Positions 48,753 through 57,415 of a DNA stretch of 64,000 nucleotides are shown here, one piece after another. Under the pieces are notes generated by a model that saw only the letters and a list, made by a program, of their open reading frames with translations, did not search any database and was not told the origin of the DNA. The DNA comes from Corynebacterium suranareeae. Its GTDB lineage: Bacteria; Actinomycetota; Actinomycetes; Mycobacteriales; Mycobacteriaceae. The number at the start of each line of letters is the position of its first letter. The stretch's first letter is position 1. The DNA is taken from contig NZ_AP017369.1 in assembly GCF_002355155.1 (NCBI RefSeq), positions 372,001-436,000 on the forward strand, in the 5' to 3' direction. The translations under genes were made by a program, and so were the position numbers.

Positions 48753-49382
48753 CTACCTCCAAATGATGTTGCTGAGTTCCGGGCCTTGATGTGTGCGAAG
48801 CATCATCGAAGGCATTGGTGAATACGACATAGCGCGCTCAAGCTCACTAAATGCCACACCTCCTAGTGGAGTTTCGATGAGGATATCCACGGTTGCAAAA
48901 ACAGCAGCGCGTTGGTGAAAATGACGAATAGTGCGGATATCGTGAACCGATAGCGGGGAATCGGCGTAGATCACTAAATCAAGATCGCTGTCTGGGTGAG
49001 TTGACTGTATTCCTGACGCTAGCTCAAACCCAACGCTGCCCCCGGGACCAAACTTGTAGGGCATTTCATCGAATGCGTTAAAAGCTTGAAAGGCAGCGCC
49101 GTCGGGGAGAACCTTTGAAGAAATTTCATACGGCGCAGCGACAGCTGTGATGTATTCTGCTGGGATTTCAGTACCCCAACGCTGATTTCTAGACGATCCC
49201 CGAAAGCCCACCGCAACATGTCCTGATGTGGTGGGGCGTGCTCGTCGAACCACAGCCCATGATGCTTTATCACCCGAATTTTCCAGCCACGCATTGTTTT
49301 CTATGCGTGCTTGGTACACCACCTGAGGGATGGCGTCAGGGTGCAAGCGGACAAGGTCGTGGACGCGAGGAGTTTTTACCAT
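48753..49382 (-). CDS. mdcG: Phosphoribosyl-dephospho-CoA transferase MdcG
   Basis: 209 residues. Attaches the prosthetic group to the carrier domain. The nucleotidyl-transferase-like motif GSVGFELASG...HPDSDLDLVIYAD carries the two metal-binding Asp residues. Overlaps mdcE by seven bases. Confidence 0.9.
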   Translation of the reverse strand: MVKTPRVHDLVRLHPDAIPQVVYQARIENNAWLENSGDKASWAVVRRARPTTSGHVAVGFRGSSRNQRWGTEIPAEYITAVAAPYEISSKVLPDGAAFQAFNAFDEMPYKFGPGGSVGFELASGIQSTHPDSDLDLVIYADSPLSVHDIRTIRHFHQRAAVFATVDILIETPLGGVAFSELERAMSYSPMPSMMLRTHQGPELSNIIWR

Positions 49383-50143
49383 TGGTCATTTACTGCCGAA
49401 CGAATCAGGATGGATTGGGCACGAGTTTTTTGTGCTTCCGCAGACTGCAACCGAGAAACAATCTTCTTATCTGAAATATCAGACAATGCACGTTCAAGTG
49501 CTCGGATTACCCCTGTGGTGCTGTCATCAGTAATTACTTCATGGATTGCACCAAGGGTGACAAAGGATCGCCCATCAAAGGCCATTGCTGGAATGGATTC
49601 CGCTGCCTTGTCTAGTTCCTCAATGGAACGTTGGGTGATGCGGGCAGCTGCTTTTTTACTCATCACCTGCACCTGTACTGCATCACTGTCCAGCATGAGG
49701 ATTCGATTTGATTGCAAACCAGTGGCCAAAAATGCGCCCGAAATTGCGTTTCCCACAATGAGGCTGACTAGTGGGTGGCCATCTAGTCGGGCTTCGGCAA
49801 GCGCATTCACCGAGGTTGCCAGCGCAAAGTTAATACCAAAGAGCTCCTCAAAGTAACCATATGCCTGGCTGGGAACATCAATGATCAAAATGATGGGCTG
49901 TTTAGGATCTTCAAGAGTTTTAAGCCATGCGGCAAGTTCCAGGGACTCTTTGATTCCTACTTCTCCATGACGAGCTCTGGGGAAAGGACTGTCTGGGTCA
50001 GGAACAATCGCGGCAACCGCAGCAGTTTGGCCATTCAGCGGCATGGTTCCGGTTCGTAGTGATCCTTCACTTGAGGTGATCTGGGTGGATAGCGTGTTGA
50101 ACCAAGTTGTACCAAGTTCAGTGGAATTAAGCGTGGTGGTCAT
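49376..50143 (-). CDS. mdcE: Malonate decarboxylase gamma subunit MdcE
   Basis: 255 residues; crotonase/carboxyltransferase fold, pairs with MdcD to decarboxylate malonyl-carrier. Segments ILIIDVPSQAYGYFEELFGI and LIVGNAISGAFLATGLQSNRI match MdcE. Nine bases after mdcCD. Confidence 0.92.
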   Translation of the reverse strand: MTTTLNSTELGTTWFNTLSTQITSSEGSLRTGTMPLNGQTAAVAAIVPDPDSPFPRARHGEVGIKESLELAAWLKTLEDPKQPIILIIDVPSQAYGYFEELFGINFALATSVNALAEARLDGHPLVSLIVGNAISGAFLATGLQSNRILMLDSDAVQVQVMSKKAAARITQRSIEELDKAAESIPAMAFDGRSFVTLGAIHEVITDDSTTGVIRALERALSDISDKKIVSRLQSAEAQKTRAQSILIRSAVNDQW

Positions 50144-50152
50144 GGTGTACTC

Positions 50153-51280
50153 CTATGCAGAAACAGTGCGAAGTTCTTCGGCGGTGGGGCGGGCGCTGGG
50201 GTTGAGGCGTTCAAGTTGGGCATTGAAACTAGCGAGGTTGTTGGCGCGGTGGTGGGTGTATGCCGTAACTGGTGCGGCAACAACTGCGGCGCGGATAGAT
50301 TCAACTGTGTCATCGGAAAGAACATCTGCACGACCAGTGGCAACACGTTGCTCACCACCGATCATTTTCCAGATGGCAGGACGATCAGAGGCGTTGAGTT
50401 CTTGGACTCCGGCTTCAGTTTCAATAACTTCCGGGCCATTAAGAGCAAGACGTCCCTCCCTGGTCATGATGATGTGATCGCACAATCCGGCGGCGATTCC
50501 CATTCCGCCGAAGCAACCAACCATGCCGGCAACAACGCAAACCACCGGGGTGTACCTCTGCAGTTCCACAATGGCGGAATGGATTTCTGCGATGGCAAGC
50601 AATCCCAAATTGGCTTCTTGAAGACGAATGCCACCGGTTTCTAGCAGGAGGACAACGCGAATGTTGTGTCCGGCTTTAGCGTCGACAAGCGCTCTTTCAA
50701 GCGCTGCGGCGATTTTCGCGCCTGAGACCTCGCCGATGCCGCCTCCCTGGAATTTGCCTTCGAGGCCGACAACGATTGCGGAGTCGCCGTTGATGGTGCC
50801 GCGACCCAGCACCGCGCCATCATCGAGCTGCGGGACGATGCCCTGCGGCTCAAGGTGTGGAGATTGGATTTCTTGAAAGGGATCAAGCAGTTCGCGGAAC
50901 GTCCCCGGATCCAAAAGTGATTGCACACGCTGCCGGGCGCTGAGCTCAGTAAACGGTGAAGAATCTGAAATTTCAATTGTTTGCGGTGACGTTGCCTGCT
51001 CAAATGCCTGGGTCAGACGCAGCATCGCCATGCCTGGGGTGGCGCCGAAATCATTGATCGTGATGTCTGCTTCCAAAGGATTTCTGCCGAAGAACCGCTT
51101 GAGCACATTGCGCCACACGGTATCAAAACCATCAACGGAGGTGGCAACTTTAACCGTGGTTTTTCCAGCATTGCGGGGCGCAGAAATCAGAATTTCCATA
51201 TCGCCCGAGCCCACGACGCCAACGTGAATATCGTGTTGAAAAGGGATAGTTGCAGGGAAAGTTTCATTAATGATTTGCAT
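50153..51280 (-). CDS. mdcCD: Fused malonate decarboxylase carrier (MdcC) and beta subunit (MdcD)
   Basis: 375 residues. Residues 1-95 are the delta/acyl-carrier protein: GVVGSGDMEI with Ser25, the site that carries the phosphoribosyl-dephospho-CoA arm, then VATSVDGFDTVWRNVLKRFF and INDFGATPGMAMLRL. From about residue 105 (FTELSARQRVQSLLDPGTFRELL) it is MdcD, with VLLLETGGIRLQEANLGLLAIAEIHS. These are usually two genes. ATG 51280 has GGAG six bases before and places the Ser at 25, which decided the start. Overlaps mdcB by 14 bases. Confidence 0.88.
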   Translation of the reverse strand: MQIINETFPATIPFQHDIHVGVVGSGDMEILISAPRNAGKTTVKVATSVDGFDTVWRNVLKRFFGRNPLEADITINDFGATPGMAMLRLTQAFEQATSPQTIEISDSSPFTELSARQRVQSLLDPGTFRELLDPFQEIQSPHLEPQGIVPQLDDGAVLGRGTINGDSAIVVGLEGKFQGGGIGEVSGAKIAAALERALVDAKAGHNIRVVLLLETGGIRLQEANLGLLAIAEIHSAIVELQRYTPVVCVVAGMVGCFGGMGIAAGLCDHIIMTREGRLALNGPEVIETEAGVQELNASDRPAIWKMIGGEQRVATGRADVLSDDTVESIRAAVVAAPVTAYTHHRANNLASFNAQLERLNPSARPTAEELRTVSA

Positions 51281-52124
51281 GAGATTCTCCAAAAATCGAG
51301 GTTAAAAATAAGGCGCCAGCAAGCAGGTCAGCACTGCCGCCCGGGGAAAGGTTGCGGTTGGTCAGGTGTTGATCAAAAGCAGATAGCTTTTCGACGTCCA
51401 ACCCCTCATTCGGTGGGCTTTCCACCAATAAATCAGTGGCGCTCTTATGCACAAAAGCTAGAGCTTCCGCGCCGCCTCGGTGCAAAATACACGTGTCATC
51501 AAGGCTGCTCATACACGTTATTAATCCTTTGATTTGCAGCTCGTAAGACGGAGTGAAATCGCCCGCATAAAAGCCCATGGCCTGCAAGATGGCGATGACA
51601 TGAGGAAAACCTGAGGCCGCTTCCGATACGGCACCTCCCACTTTGTACTTCTTCCTCGCAGTTGCTCCTGGTCGAGGGGAACTATCAATAAAAGAATCGG
51701 GAATGGATGCCAGAGAGCCTGCACGCTGCGCAATGGAAAAAGCGGTGAATGGCTGATCTTCCCGTGTCATCAAACCTGAGGCAGCAGTGACCAAAAGCCC
51801 CACATTCCAGATCGCCCCGCGGTGAGTATTTACCCCGCCAGTTGCATCCATCATTGTGGCTTCACCACGCCGACCAATCTTGCCGATCTCATTCCGCAAC
51901 TCTTGACCAAGCTCAATTGTTTTGCCGGCTTCTGCAAGCTCTGAAAACGTTGGCTCCAACACCTTCGCTGATTTCCGCATCAGCTCGATATCCATGTCCT
52001 GGTGTCCGCGAGAACCGTCAGGGCCAACCAAACCTGGTTTATGAGGAAGATTAACCTCAGCCAATAAAGCCTGTGTAGCTAAACGGCCAATTGATGCTTG
52101 TTGAACTTTTACAATGTTGTGCAT
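51267..52124 (-). CDS. mdcB: Triphosphoribosyl-dephospho-CoA synthase MdcB
   Basis: 285 residues, CitG/MdcB family; makes the precursor of the carrier's prosthetic group from dephospho-CoA and ATP. Motifs KPGLVGPDGSRGHQDMD and GVNTHRGAIWNVGLLVTAASG are intact. Sits between mdcA and the fused mdcCD. Confidence 0.92.
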   Translation of the reverse strand: MHNIVKVQQASIGRLATQALLAEVNLPHKPGLVGPDGSRGHQDMDIELMRKSAKVLEPTFSELAEAGKTIELGQELRNEIGKIGRRGEATMMDATGGVNTHRGAIWNVGLLVTAASGLMTREDQPFTAFSIAQRAGSLASIPDSFIDSSPRPGATARKKYKVGGAVSEAASGFPHVIAILQAMGFYAGDFTPSYELQIKGLITCMSSLDDTCILHRGGAEALAFVHKSATDLLVESPPNEGLDVEKLSAFDQHLTNRNLSPGGSADLLAGALFLTSIFGESHANH

Positions 52125-52129
52125 CGTTT

Positions 52130-53791
52130 TTACCTACTCTTGAACTTGGCTGGTGGCTCATACAATCCGCCGGACCATTCGACAAGTGATTCCATGGAAT
52201 GCGCAGCAAGCAATGTGCGACTTGCCTCTGAAGGATTGACACCGATATCTTCTGGGAATCCCACCAAACCATTTCGACGAAGCTCTGCAATATCATCAGC
52301 ATTGGCAATCCCGCCGAGCGGCGACACACCTGAAATCGCTGACACTGCCATCCGTCGTTCTTCCAAAGACTGTGCTTTATACAGATAAGCAACGCCTTCT
52401 TCAGAGACCAAGTGGGTGACATCATCGCCATAAATCATCACCGGTGCGATCTCCATGCCGGCTTTCTTGCCCACTGCTACCGCGTCCAATTGCTCCACAA
52501 ACTTTGGATCTGATCCTGCGTTGAAAGTTTCTGCAATCTGAACAACAAGCTTTTGACCTCGCTGAATGCCGAGCTGTCCTTCGCCTTGAGCCATATCCAA
52601 CCATGCTGGGCTGGAATGCCTACGACCACGGGGATCAGAACCAAGGTTTGGTGCGCCACCAAAACCTGCAAGACGTCCCGCTGTGACGGTGGAAGAGTTT
52701 CCATATGGATCAATTTGCAGGGTGGAACCAACAAACATATCAGTGGCATACAAACCAGCAGATTGAGCAGCCATGCGATTGGAACGCAAACTTCCATCAG
52801 GCCCTGTGGTAAAAATATCCGGCCTTGCCGCAACATAATTACTCATTCCCACTTCACCGCCGAATGCAGAAATGCGCTGCACCCAACCAGTTTCAATGGC
52901 TGGAATCAGATTTGGGTGTGGGTTTAGAGCCCAGTGCGTACAGATTTTTCCTTTCAGCCCATAACGCTCCGCATAGGTAGGAAGCAACAACTCAATTGCG
53001 GCTGTATCCAACCCAACTCCGTGGTTGAGAGAAGTGACCTGGTGCTTTTCATAAACACCACGAATGGTCAACATTGCAAGAAGCACATGAACATCAGTGA
53101 GCTGCCGGGGATCACGGGTGAAAAGTGCTTCGACTTCAAAAGGCTTATCTGCCTCAACAACAAAATCTACCCAGCTTCCAGGGATATCGACGCGGGGCAA
53201 AGAATCGACAATTTCATTTACCTGAGCAATGACAATTCCGGAACGGTAGGCAGTTGCCTCAGAAATCGTTGGAGTATCTTCAGTGTTGGGGCCGGTGAAC
53301 AGGTTTCCATCTTTATCCGCAGAAACAGCTGCGACCAAAGAAACACGAGGGGCAAGATCCAAAAACATCCGCGAGTACAACTCGAGGTAAGTGTGGATAG
53401 CGCCAACCTGCATCGTGCCATCTTCAACAAGCTGCGCAGTGCGTGCAGATTGCTGACCAGAAAAAGCGAAATCTACTTTTGAAGCAATACCATCTTCAAA
53501 AAGATCTAAATGCTCTGGCCGTGAAATCGACGGGAACAGCATGTGCAGGTCATGAATGCGTTCCGGATTGACCTTGGCCAAAGATCGAGAGAGGAAATCT
53601 GCCTGTTTTTGATTGTTGCCTTCGAGAGCTACGCGATCACCTGGTTGGATGAGTAGTTCGAGAGCCTCAGTTATTTTTTCGGTCGGAATGAATTTTCCAT
53701 TTACCAAAGAAGAGACCGCATCAATGCGTTCTGCTTTGTTTCGTCTGTCAGTATCCCAAAGGGTTGGAGCTTGAATAGTTGAAGTGGTCAT
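52130..53791 (-). CDS. mdcA: Malonate decarboxylase alpha subunit MdcA
   Basis: 553 residues; acetyl-S-carrier:malonate carrier transferase, CoA-transferase fold. LEGNNQKQADFLSRSLAKVNP and NHGVGLDTAAIELLLPTYAERYG are typical. First gene of the operon. ATG 53791 (or GTG 53797) lacks a ribosome site and a CATAAT box lies about eight bases ahead, suggesting a leaderless message. Confidence 0.93.
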   Translation of the reverse strand: MTTSTIQAPTLWDTDRRNKAERIDAVSSLVNGKFIPTEKITEALELLIQPGDRVALEGNNQKQADFLSRSLAKVNPERIHDLHMLFPSISRPEHLDLFEDGIASKVDFAFSGQQSARTAQLVEDGTMQVGAIHTYLELYSRMFLDLAPRVSLVAAVSADKDGNLFTGPNTEDTPTISEATAYRSGIVIAQVNEIVDSLPRVDIPGSWVDFVVEADKPFEVEALFTRDPRQLTDVHVLLAMLTIRGVYEKHQVTSLNHGVGLDTAAIELLLPTYAERYGLKGKICTHWALNPHPNLIPAIETGWVQRISAFGGEVGMSNYVAARPDIFTTGPDGSLRSNRMAAQSAGLYATDMFVGSTLQIDPYGNSSTVTAGRLAGFGGAPNLGSDPRGRRHSSPAWLDMAQGEGQLGIQRGQKLVVQIAETFNAGSDPKFVEQLDAVAVGKKAGMEIAPVMIYGDDVTHLVSEEGVAYLYKAQSLEERRMAVSAISGVSPLGGIANADDIAELRRNGLVGFPEDIGVNPSEASRTLLAAHSMESLVEWSGGLYEPPAKFKSR

Positions 53792-53872
53792 GCTCACAGA
53801 TTATGGGGATAGTGATCTATCGACTACGTCCAATTAGTAATCATTCATGCGAAAACGCATTGATCTAAAATG

Positions 53873-54541
53873 CTATCTCAACCTGTAACCAGAACCGCGA
53901 ACAGTTTCAATTCGGTGAGCCCCAATTTTCTTCCGTAATGCACGCACATATACATCGACGACATTTGACCCAGGATCCCAATCCATATCCCACACCAACC
54001 GGAGAAGCTGCGCGCGGGAGAGAATCTGTCCTGGGTGACGCATGAGAGTTTCTAAGAGATCTACTTCGCGCCGGGAAAGATCGTGCCAGGAGCCGTCGAT
54101 AAGCACGCGCTGGGTACGAAGATCAAGCTCAACATCGCCGTTGCGCAGCACACGCGCATCGGTCGGCGATTCTTGAGCAGTATGTTTAGCAAGACGAAGT
54201 TTGATACGCGCTAAAAGCTCAGCGAATTGAAACGGCTTGGGCATATAATCATCAGCGCCTCCCTCAAGCGTGCGGAGACGATCCTCAATGTTGGTGCGTG
54301 CCGTGAGCACGATGATAGGTAGTGTGACCTGCAGATTTCTTAATTGCTCAAGAACATCTGTGCCGTCCATGTGTGGAAGACCTAGGTCTAAAACCATCAG
54401 ATCGAAATCACCAGAATGTGCGCGGGCAAATGCTTCGGCGCCAGATTCTGTGACTTCGCAGTCAAAACCCTCGCGGATGAGGCCGCGAACGATGAAATCA
54501 GCAATGCCAGCGTCATCTTCAGCGAGCAGGATCTTGCTCAT
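53873..54541 (-). CDS. OmpR-family response regulator
   Basis: 222 residues: receiver domain with Asp8, Asp9 and phospho-acceptor Asp52 in LMVLDLGLPHMDG, Lys in MPKPF, then a winged-helix trans_reg_C DNA-binding domain (LSRREVDLLETLMRHPGQILSRAQLL; NVVDVYVRALRKKIG). Overlaps the kinase gene by 23 bases, so they are coupled. Target genes unknown. Confidence 0.93.
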   Translation of the reverse strand: MSKILLAEDDAGIADFIVRGLIREGFDCEVTESGAEAFARAHSGDFDLMVLDLGLPHMDGTDVLEQLRNLQVTLPIIVLTARTNIEDRLRTLEGGADDYMPKPFQFAELLARIKLRLAKHTAQESPTDARVLRNGDVELDLRTQRVLIDGSWHDLSRREVDLLETLMRHPGQILSRAQLLRLVWDMDWDPGSNVVDVYVRALRKKIGAHRIETVRGSGYRLR

Positions 54542-56012
54542 GGGTGTATTCCTTTGATTGTTGTGGTGCGGGAATTTCTAGTCCGAAAATAGAACCTAAA
54601 CCTGGTGTGGAATTAACGAAAGCTCGACCGCCATGAGCCTCGCCGATTGCTTTGACAATAGATAAGCCTAGGCCGGCGCCACCGGGACGCCGTGAATTTT
54701 TTTGGGAGCCTCTGGAGAAACGGTCGAACAGGGTTTCTTGTTCATCGAGGTCGATGCCTTTGCCTTTGTCTCGAACCCAAATGCGGAAAATGCGGTCGGG
54801 TCCTGAATGTCGGAAATCTGAACCCAACTCCACCACATCGTCGCTATAGCGCAACGCATTGCTAAACAATTCCAGCACTGCCTCGGTGACCCGCTGCTCG
54901 TCGAGGTTGACGAGGCCCTCGGCGGCGTCGACAAGCAAAATTCGGTCGCTGATGGTGCGGGCCTTGTCCTCAATATCAATGGTCAAGTCTGTGACATCCG
55001 TGGGGAGTTTATGGATGAAGGTGCCGGAATCAGCGACTGCGAGGGTGAGCAGATCATTGACCATTCGCGACATCCGGTCCAGCTCAGTAGTGGCCAACTC
55101 AATCGATCGTGCTTGTTCCTCCGGTGGGGTGGTGGTGAGAAGCTCCAACTGGCCACGCACCACAGTGATCGGCGTGCGTAGCTCATGTCCGGCATCATCG
55201 ACGAACTGACGTTGATCGTTATACGCCAGCTCGATGCGATCCAACATGGCATTAAACGTGCTGGCTAGCTGCGCGATCTCATCACGGCCCTCCACCGGAA
55301 CACGACGGGTGAGATCGGAATTATTAATTTTCGCAGACACAGAACTCAATTTTCGGATCGGCGCGATGATCTGCCCAGCGATCAACCACGCAATCAGAAT
55401 TGAAGCAATTAGCCCTCCGGTGCCGATCAATATAAGGATCTGAATCTGGCTATTGACCTGACTTTTAAGATTATCGGCGAAGAAAGCGACAACGAACTCA
55501 CCATCGGCCTCGCCGGATGCTGTCTCAAAATTCACCTTGCCCCAATGAGCCGCTCCGCGGTCAGGATCGTTGAAAATTCCAGAATTTAAAGTGGACTGTC
55601 GGATTTCAGAAACTAACGGGTCAGAGTGTTCTAGGGGAGCAGGATGGGCACCACTGAGCTGAGAATAATCAACCTGAATCAGCTCACCTGGAAAAATACC
55701 CACGATGGCTTCATTTTCATCCGGAATCTGCCTAGATAAATAGACCTCCATCAAACGATGCCCTGAAGCAAAAGGCTGCGCAGTTGTTGGATCCACACCT
55801 TCCGTTGCAAATCGACGAAACTCCTCAATCTCCTGCTCAACGGCAGAATTTGCTGTATTTGTCACGTCTGAAAGCAACACGGAACGGGTAATGATCACCA
55901 CGCTTGCCAGAGTTAAGAAAACAACCGCTGTCATCCACAAAACGATTCGCCAGCGTAATGATGCCTTTAGTGTTGTCTTCATCGTTGTGTTCAGCGGGGT
56001 TGATTTGGCCAT
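54519..56012 (-). CDS. Sensor histidine kinase
   Basis: 497 residues. Two membrane helices (about 22-47 and 190-215) enclose a 140-residue extracytoplasmic sensor; HAMP linker; phospho-acceptor His in FVDDAGHELRTPITVV; N box LELFSNALRYS; G boxes DKGKGID and GLGLSIVKAIGEAHGG. Partner of the adjacent regulator. The upstream Asp-rich exported protein is probably part of the same unit. Confidence 0.93.
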   Translation of the reverse strand: MAKSTPLNTTMKTTLKASLRWRIVLWMTAVVFLTLASVVIITRSVLLSDVTNTANSAVEQEIEEFRRFATEGVDPTTAQPFASGHRLMEVYLSRQIPDENEAIVGIFPGELIQVDYSQLSGAHPAPLEHSDPLVSEIRQSTLNSGIFNDPDRGAAHWGKVNFETASGEADGEFVVAFFADNLKSQVNSQIQILILIGTGGLIASILIAWLIAGQIIAPIRKLSSVSAKINNSDLTRRVPVEGRDEIAQLASTFNAMLDRIELAYNDQRQFVDDAGHELRTPITVVRGQLELLTTTPPEEQARSIELATTELDRMSRMVNDLLTLAVADSGTFIHKLPTDVTDLTIDIEDKARTISDRILLVDAAEGLVNLDEQRVTEAVLELFSNALRYSDDVVELGSDFRHSGPDRIFRIWVRDKGKGIDLDEQETLFDRFSRGSQKNSRRPGGAGLGLSIVKAIGEAHGGRAFVNSTPGLGSIFGLEIPAPQQSKEYTHEQDPAR

Positions 56013-56049
56013 GAAATAAGAGATGCCTCAAGGTTGGTTCTGGGATGGG

Positions 56050-56451
56050 TTAATCGTCGTCGAAGTCGTCGAGGTCGTCATCCCAGTCGTCGTCATCATC
56101 GAAGTCGTTGTGGTCGTCGAGGTCGTCATCCCAGTCGTCGTAATCATCATCGTCATAGTACTGATAGTTCAGCGGCACCTGCGGGGGTTGTTGCACCTGA
56201 ACAGGAGGAGAAACTGGTGTTTGTACTGGGGTTTCATGCACTTCCTGGGTGGTTGGGGGAGTTTCTGCAGGTGCAGTATTCGGCTGTTCTTCAACAGATG
56301 TTGTTGAAATAGGAGTGTGGGTGATGGTGGCTGGTTCACTTTCTACGTTGGGAGTAGATCTGTTATTTGCCAGTGCAGATCCACCGATGGCAACCAGAAC
56401 AAGCAAAGCCAGAATCGTAATTAGTGGAGCGTAACGGGGGAGTGTTTTCAT
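56050..56451 (-). CDS. Exported protein with Asp-rich C-terminal tail
   Basis: 133 residues from ATG 56451. N-terminal signal/anchor (LITILALLVLVAIGGSALA), then a Pro/Thr-rich linker, ending in a 36-residue tail almost entirely Asp with spaced Trp, Phe and Tyr (YYDDDDYDDWDDD...). The nucleotide sequence of the tail is itself repetitive (GTCGTCGAGGTCGTCATCCC, twice). It is 38 bases upstream of the kinase on the same strand. The tail could bind cations or basic peptides. Function unknown. Confidence 0.75.
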   Translation of the reverse strand: MKTLPRYAPLITILALLVLVAIGGSALANNRSTPNVESEPATITHTPISTTSVEEQPNTAPAETPPTTQEVHETPVQTPVSPPVQVQQPPQVPLNYQYYDDDDYDDWDDDLDDHNDFDDDDDWDDDLDDFDDD

Positions 56452-56641
56452 GGGCTGTCTTCCTCTATCCAAATCATCTTCCACTCCATTGTCGGATACT
56501 AAAATGAAATGAACATGAGAACTTTGTCTATTGGGATCGCCAAGGGTTCTGCACGGAATTGCCAGGAATACTCAATACGATCGATCCTGTTCAAGGACAG
56601 TGTTGGGTAGTGTTGATCGCACGCTTTAAGAAGGAAGCATT

Positions 56642-57286
56642 TTGAATGATCAGTTGGTGAGCTGGGTGGAAACGCTCATGGCTGCTGCAGTGTTTTATCC
56701 GGTGCTGTCAGTAGTTGTACTCTTCGACTGTATTTTGCCGCTTATTCCTAGCGAAACTGTTCTTGCTTTAGCGGGAGCTTGGTCAGGTGCACGAGGAACA
56801 CCGAACCTGTGGTTGGTTATTGTGGTGGCCACAGTAGCTGCGATTGTTGGCGATAACCTGTGTTATTTCTTTGGCACTCGGTTAATCAAAGTGGTGAATC
56901 GAGTTCCCGGAAATTCCAAACGTGGGAAAGCGCTGGGGTGGGCGCGGGAAAATCTCAATGAACGGGATGTCTCGACGATTATCATCGCTCGTTTCATTCC
57001 GTGGGCGAGGTGGTTTGTCACCATCATTTTAGGATCCGTGGGATATTCCTGGACGAGGTTTCTTATCTGGGATTCCATTGGTGCGTTGATTTGGGCGACC
57101 CAAGCAACCTTGTTGGGATATGTGGGTGGATGGCTTTTCCAGGATCAACCACTGATTGGTTTAGTGGTTGGAGCCACCTTGGGAATTTTCTTCGGGTTCT
57201 TTTTACAGTGGCTTAACAAAGTGTGGGAAAATCGTCGCCAGAACACAAACAGGCCAGATAGCAAAACACTATCTGACCTGGCTTAA
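56642..57286 (+). CDS. DedA/SNARE-associated family membrane protein
   Basis: 214 residues with the DedA layout: VLFDCILPLIPSETVLALAG, DNLCYFFGTRLIKVVNRVPG, and the strong RFIPWARWFVTIILGSVGY motif. DedA proteins are involved in membrane lipid homeostasis (undecaprenyl phosphate or phospholipid flipping). TTG 56642 is supported by AAGGAAG six bases before. Confidence 0.85.
   Translation: MNDQLVSWVETLMAAAVFYPVLSVVVLFDCILPLIPSETVLALAGAWSGARGTPNLWLVIVVATVAAIVGDNLCYFFGTRLIKVVNRVPGNSKRGKALGWARENLNERDVSTIIIARFIPWARWFVTIILGSVGYSWTRFLIWDSIGALIWATQATLLGYVGGWLFQDQPLIGLVVGATLGIFFGFFLQWLNKVWENRRQNTNRPDSKTLSDLA
57250..57285 (+). terminator. Terminator overlapping the end of the DedA gene
   Basis: AGGCCAGATAG and CTATCTGACCT enclose CAAAACA; the stem overlaps the last codons and ends at GGCTTAAC, just ahead of convergent tRNA-Pro. 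Confidence 0.75.
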
Positions 57287-57290
57287 CTAG

Positions 57291-57364
57291 TCGGGATAAC
57301 AGGATTCGAACCTGCGACCTTACCGTCCCGAACGGCACGCGCTACCAAGCTGCGCCATATCCCG
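57291..57364 (-). tRNA. tRNA-Pro(CGG)
   Basis: Minus strand. Acceptor CGGGATA pairs with TATCCCG, discriminator A. Anticodon loop TTCGGGA gives CGG, reading CCG. D arm GCGCAGCTTGGTAGCGC, T arm GCAGGTTCGAATCCTGT. CCA not encoded. Confidence 0.94.
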
Positions 57365-57415
57365 AATGACTGGAATCAGTACGGGAAATCACTGTAGTCC
57401 TGTGGGTTTTTCAGG

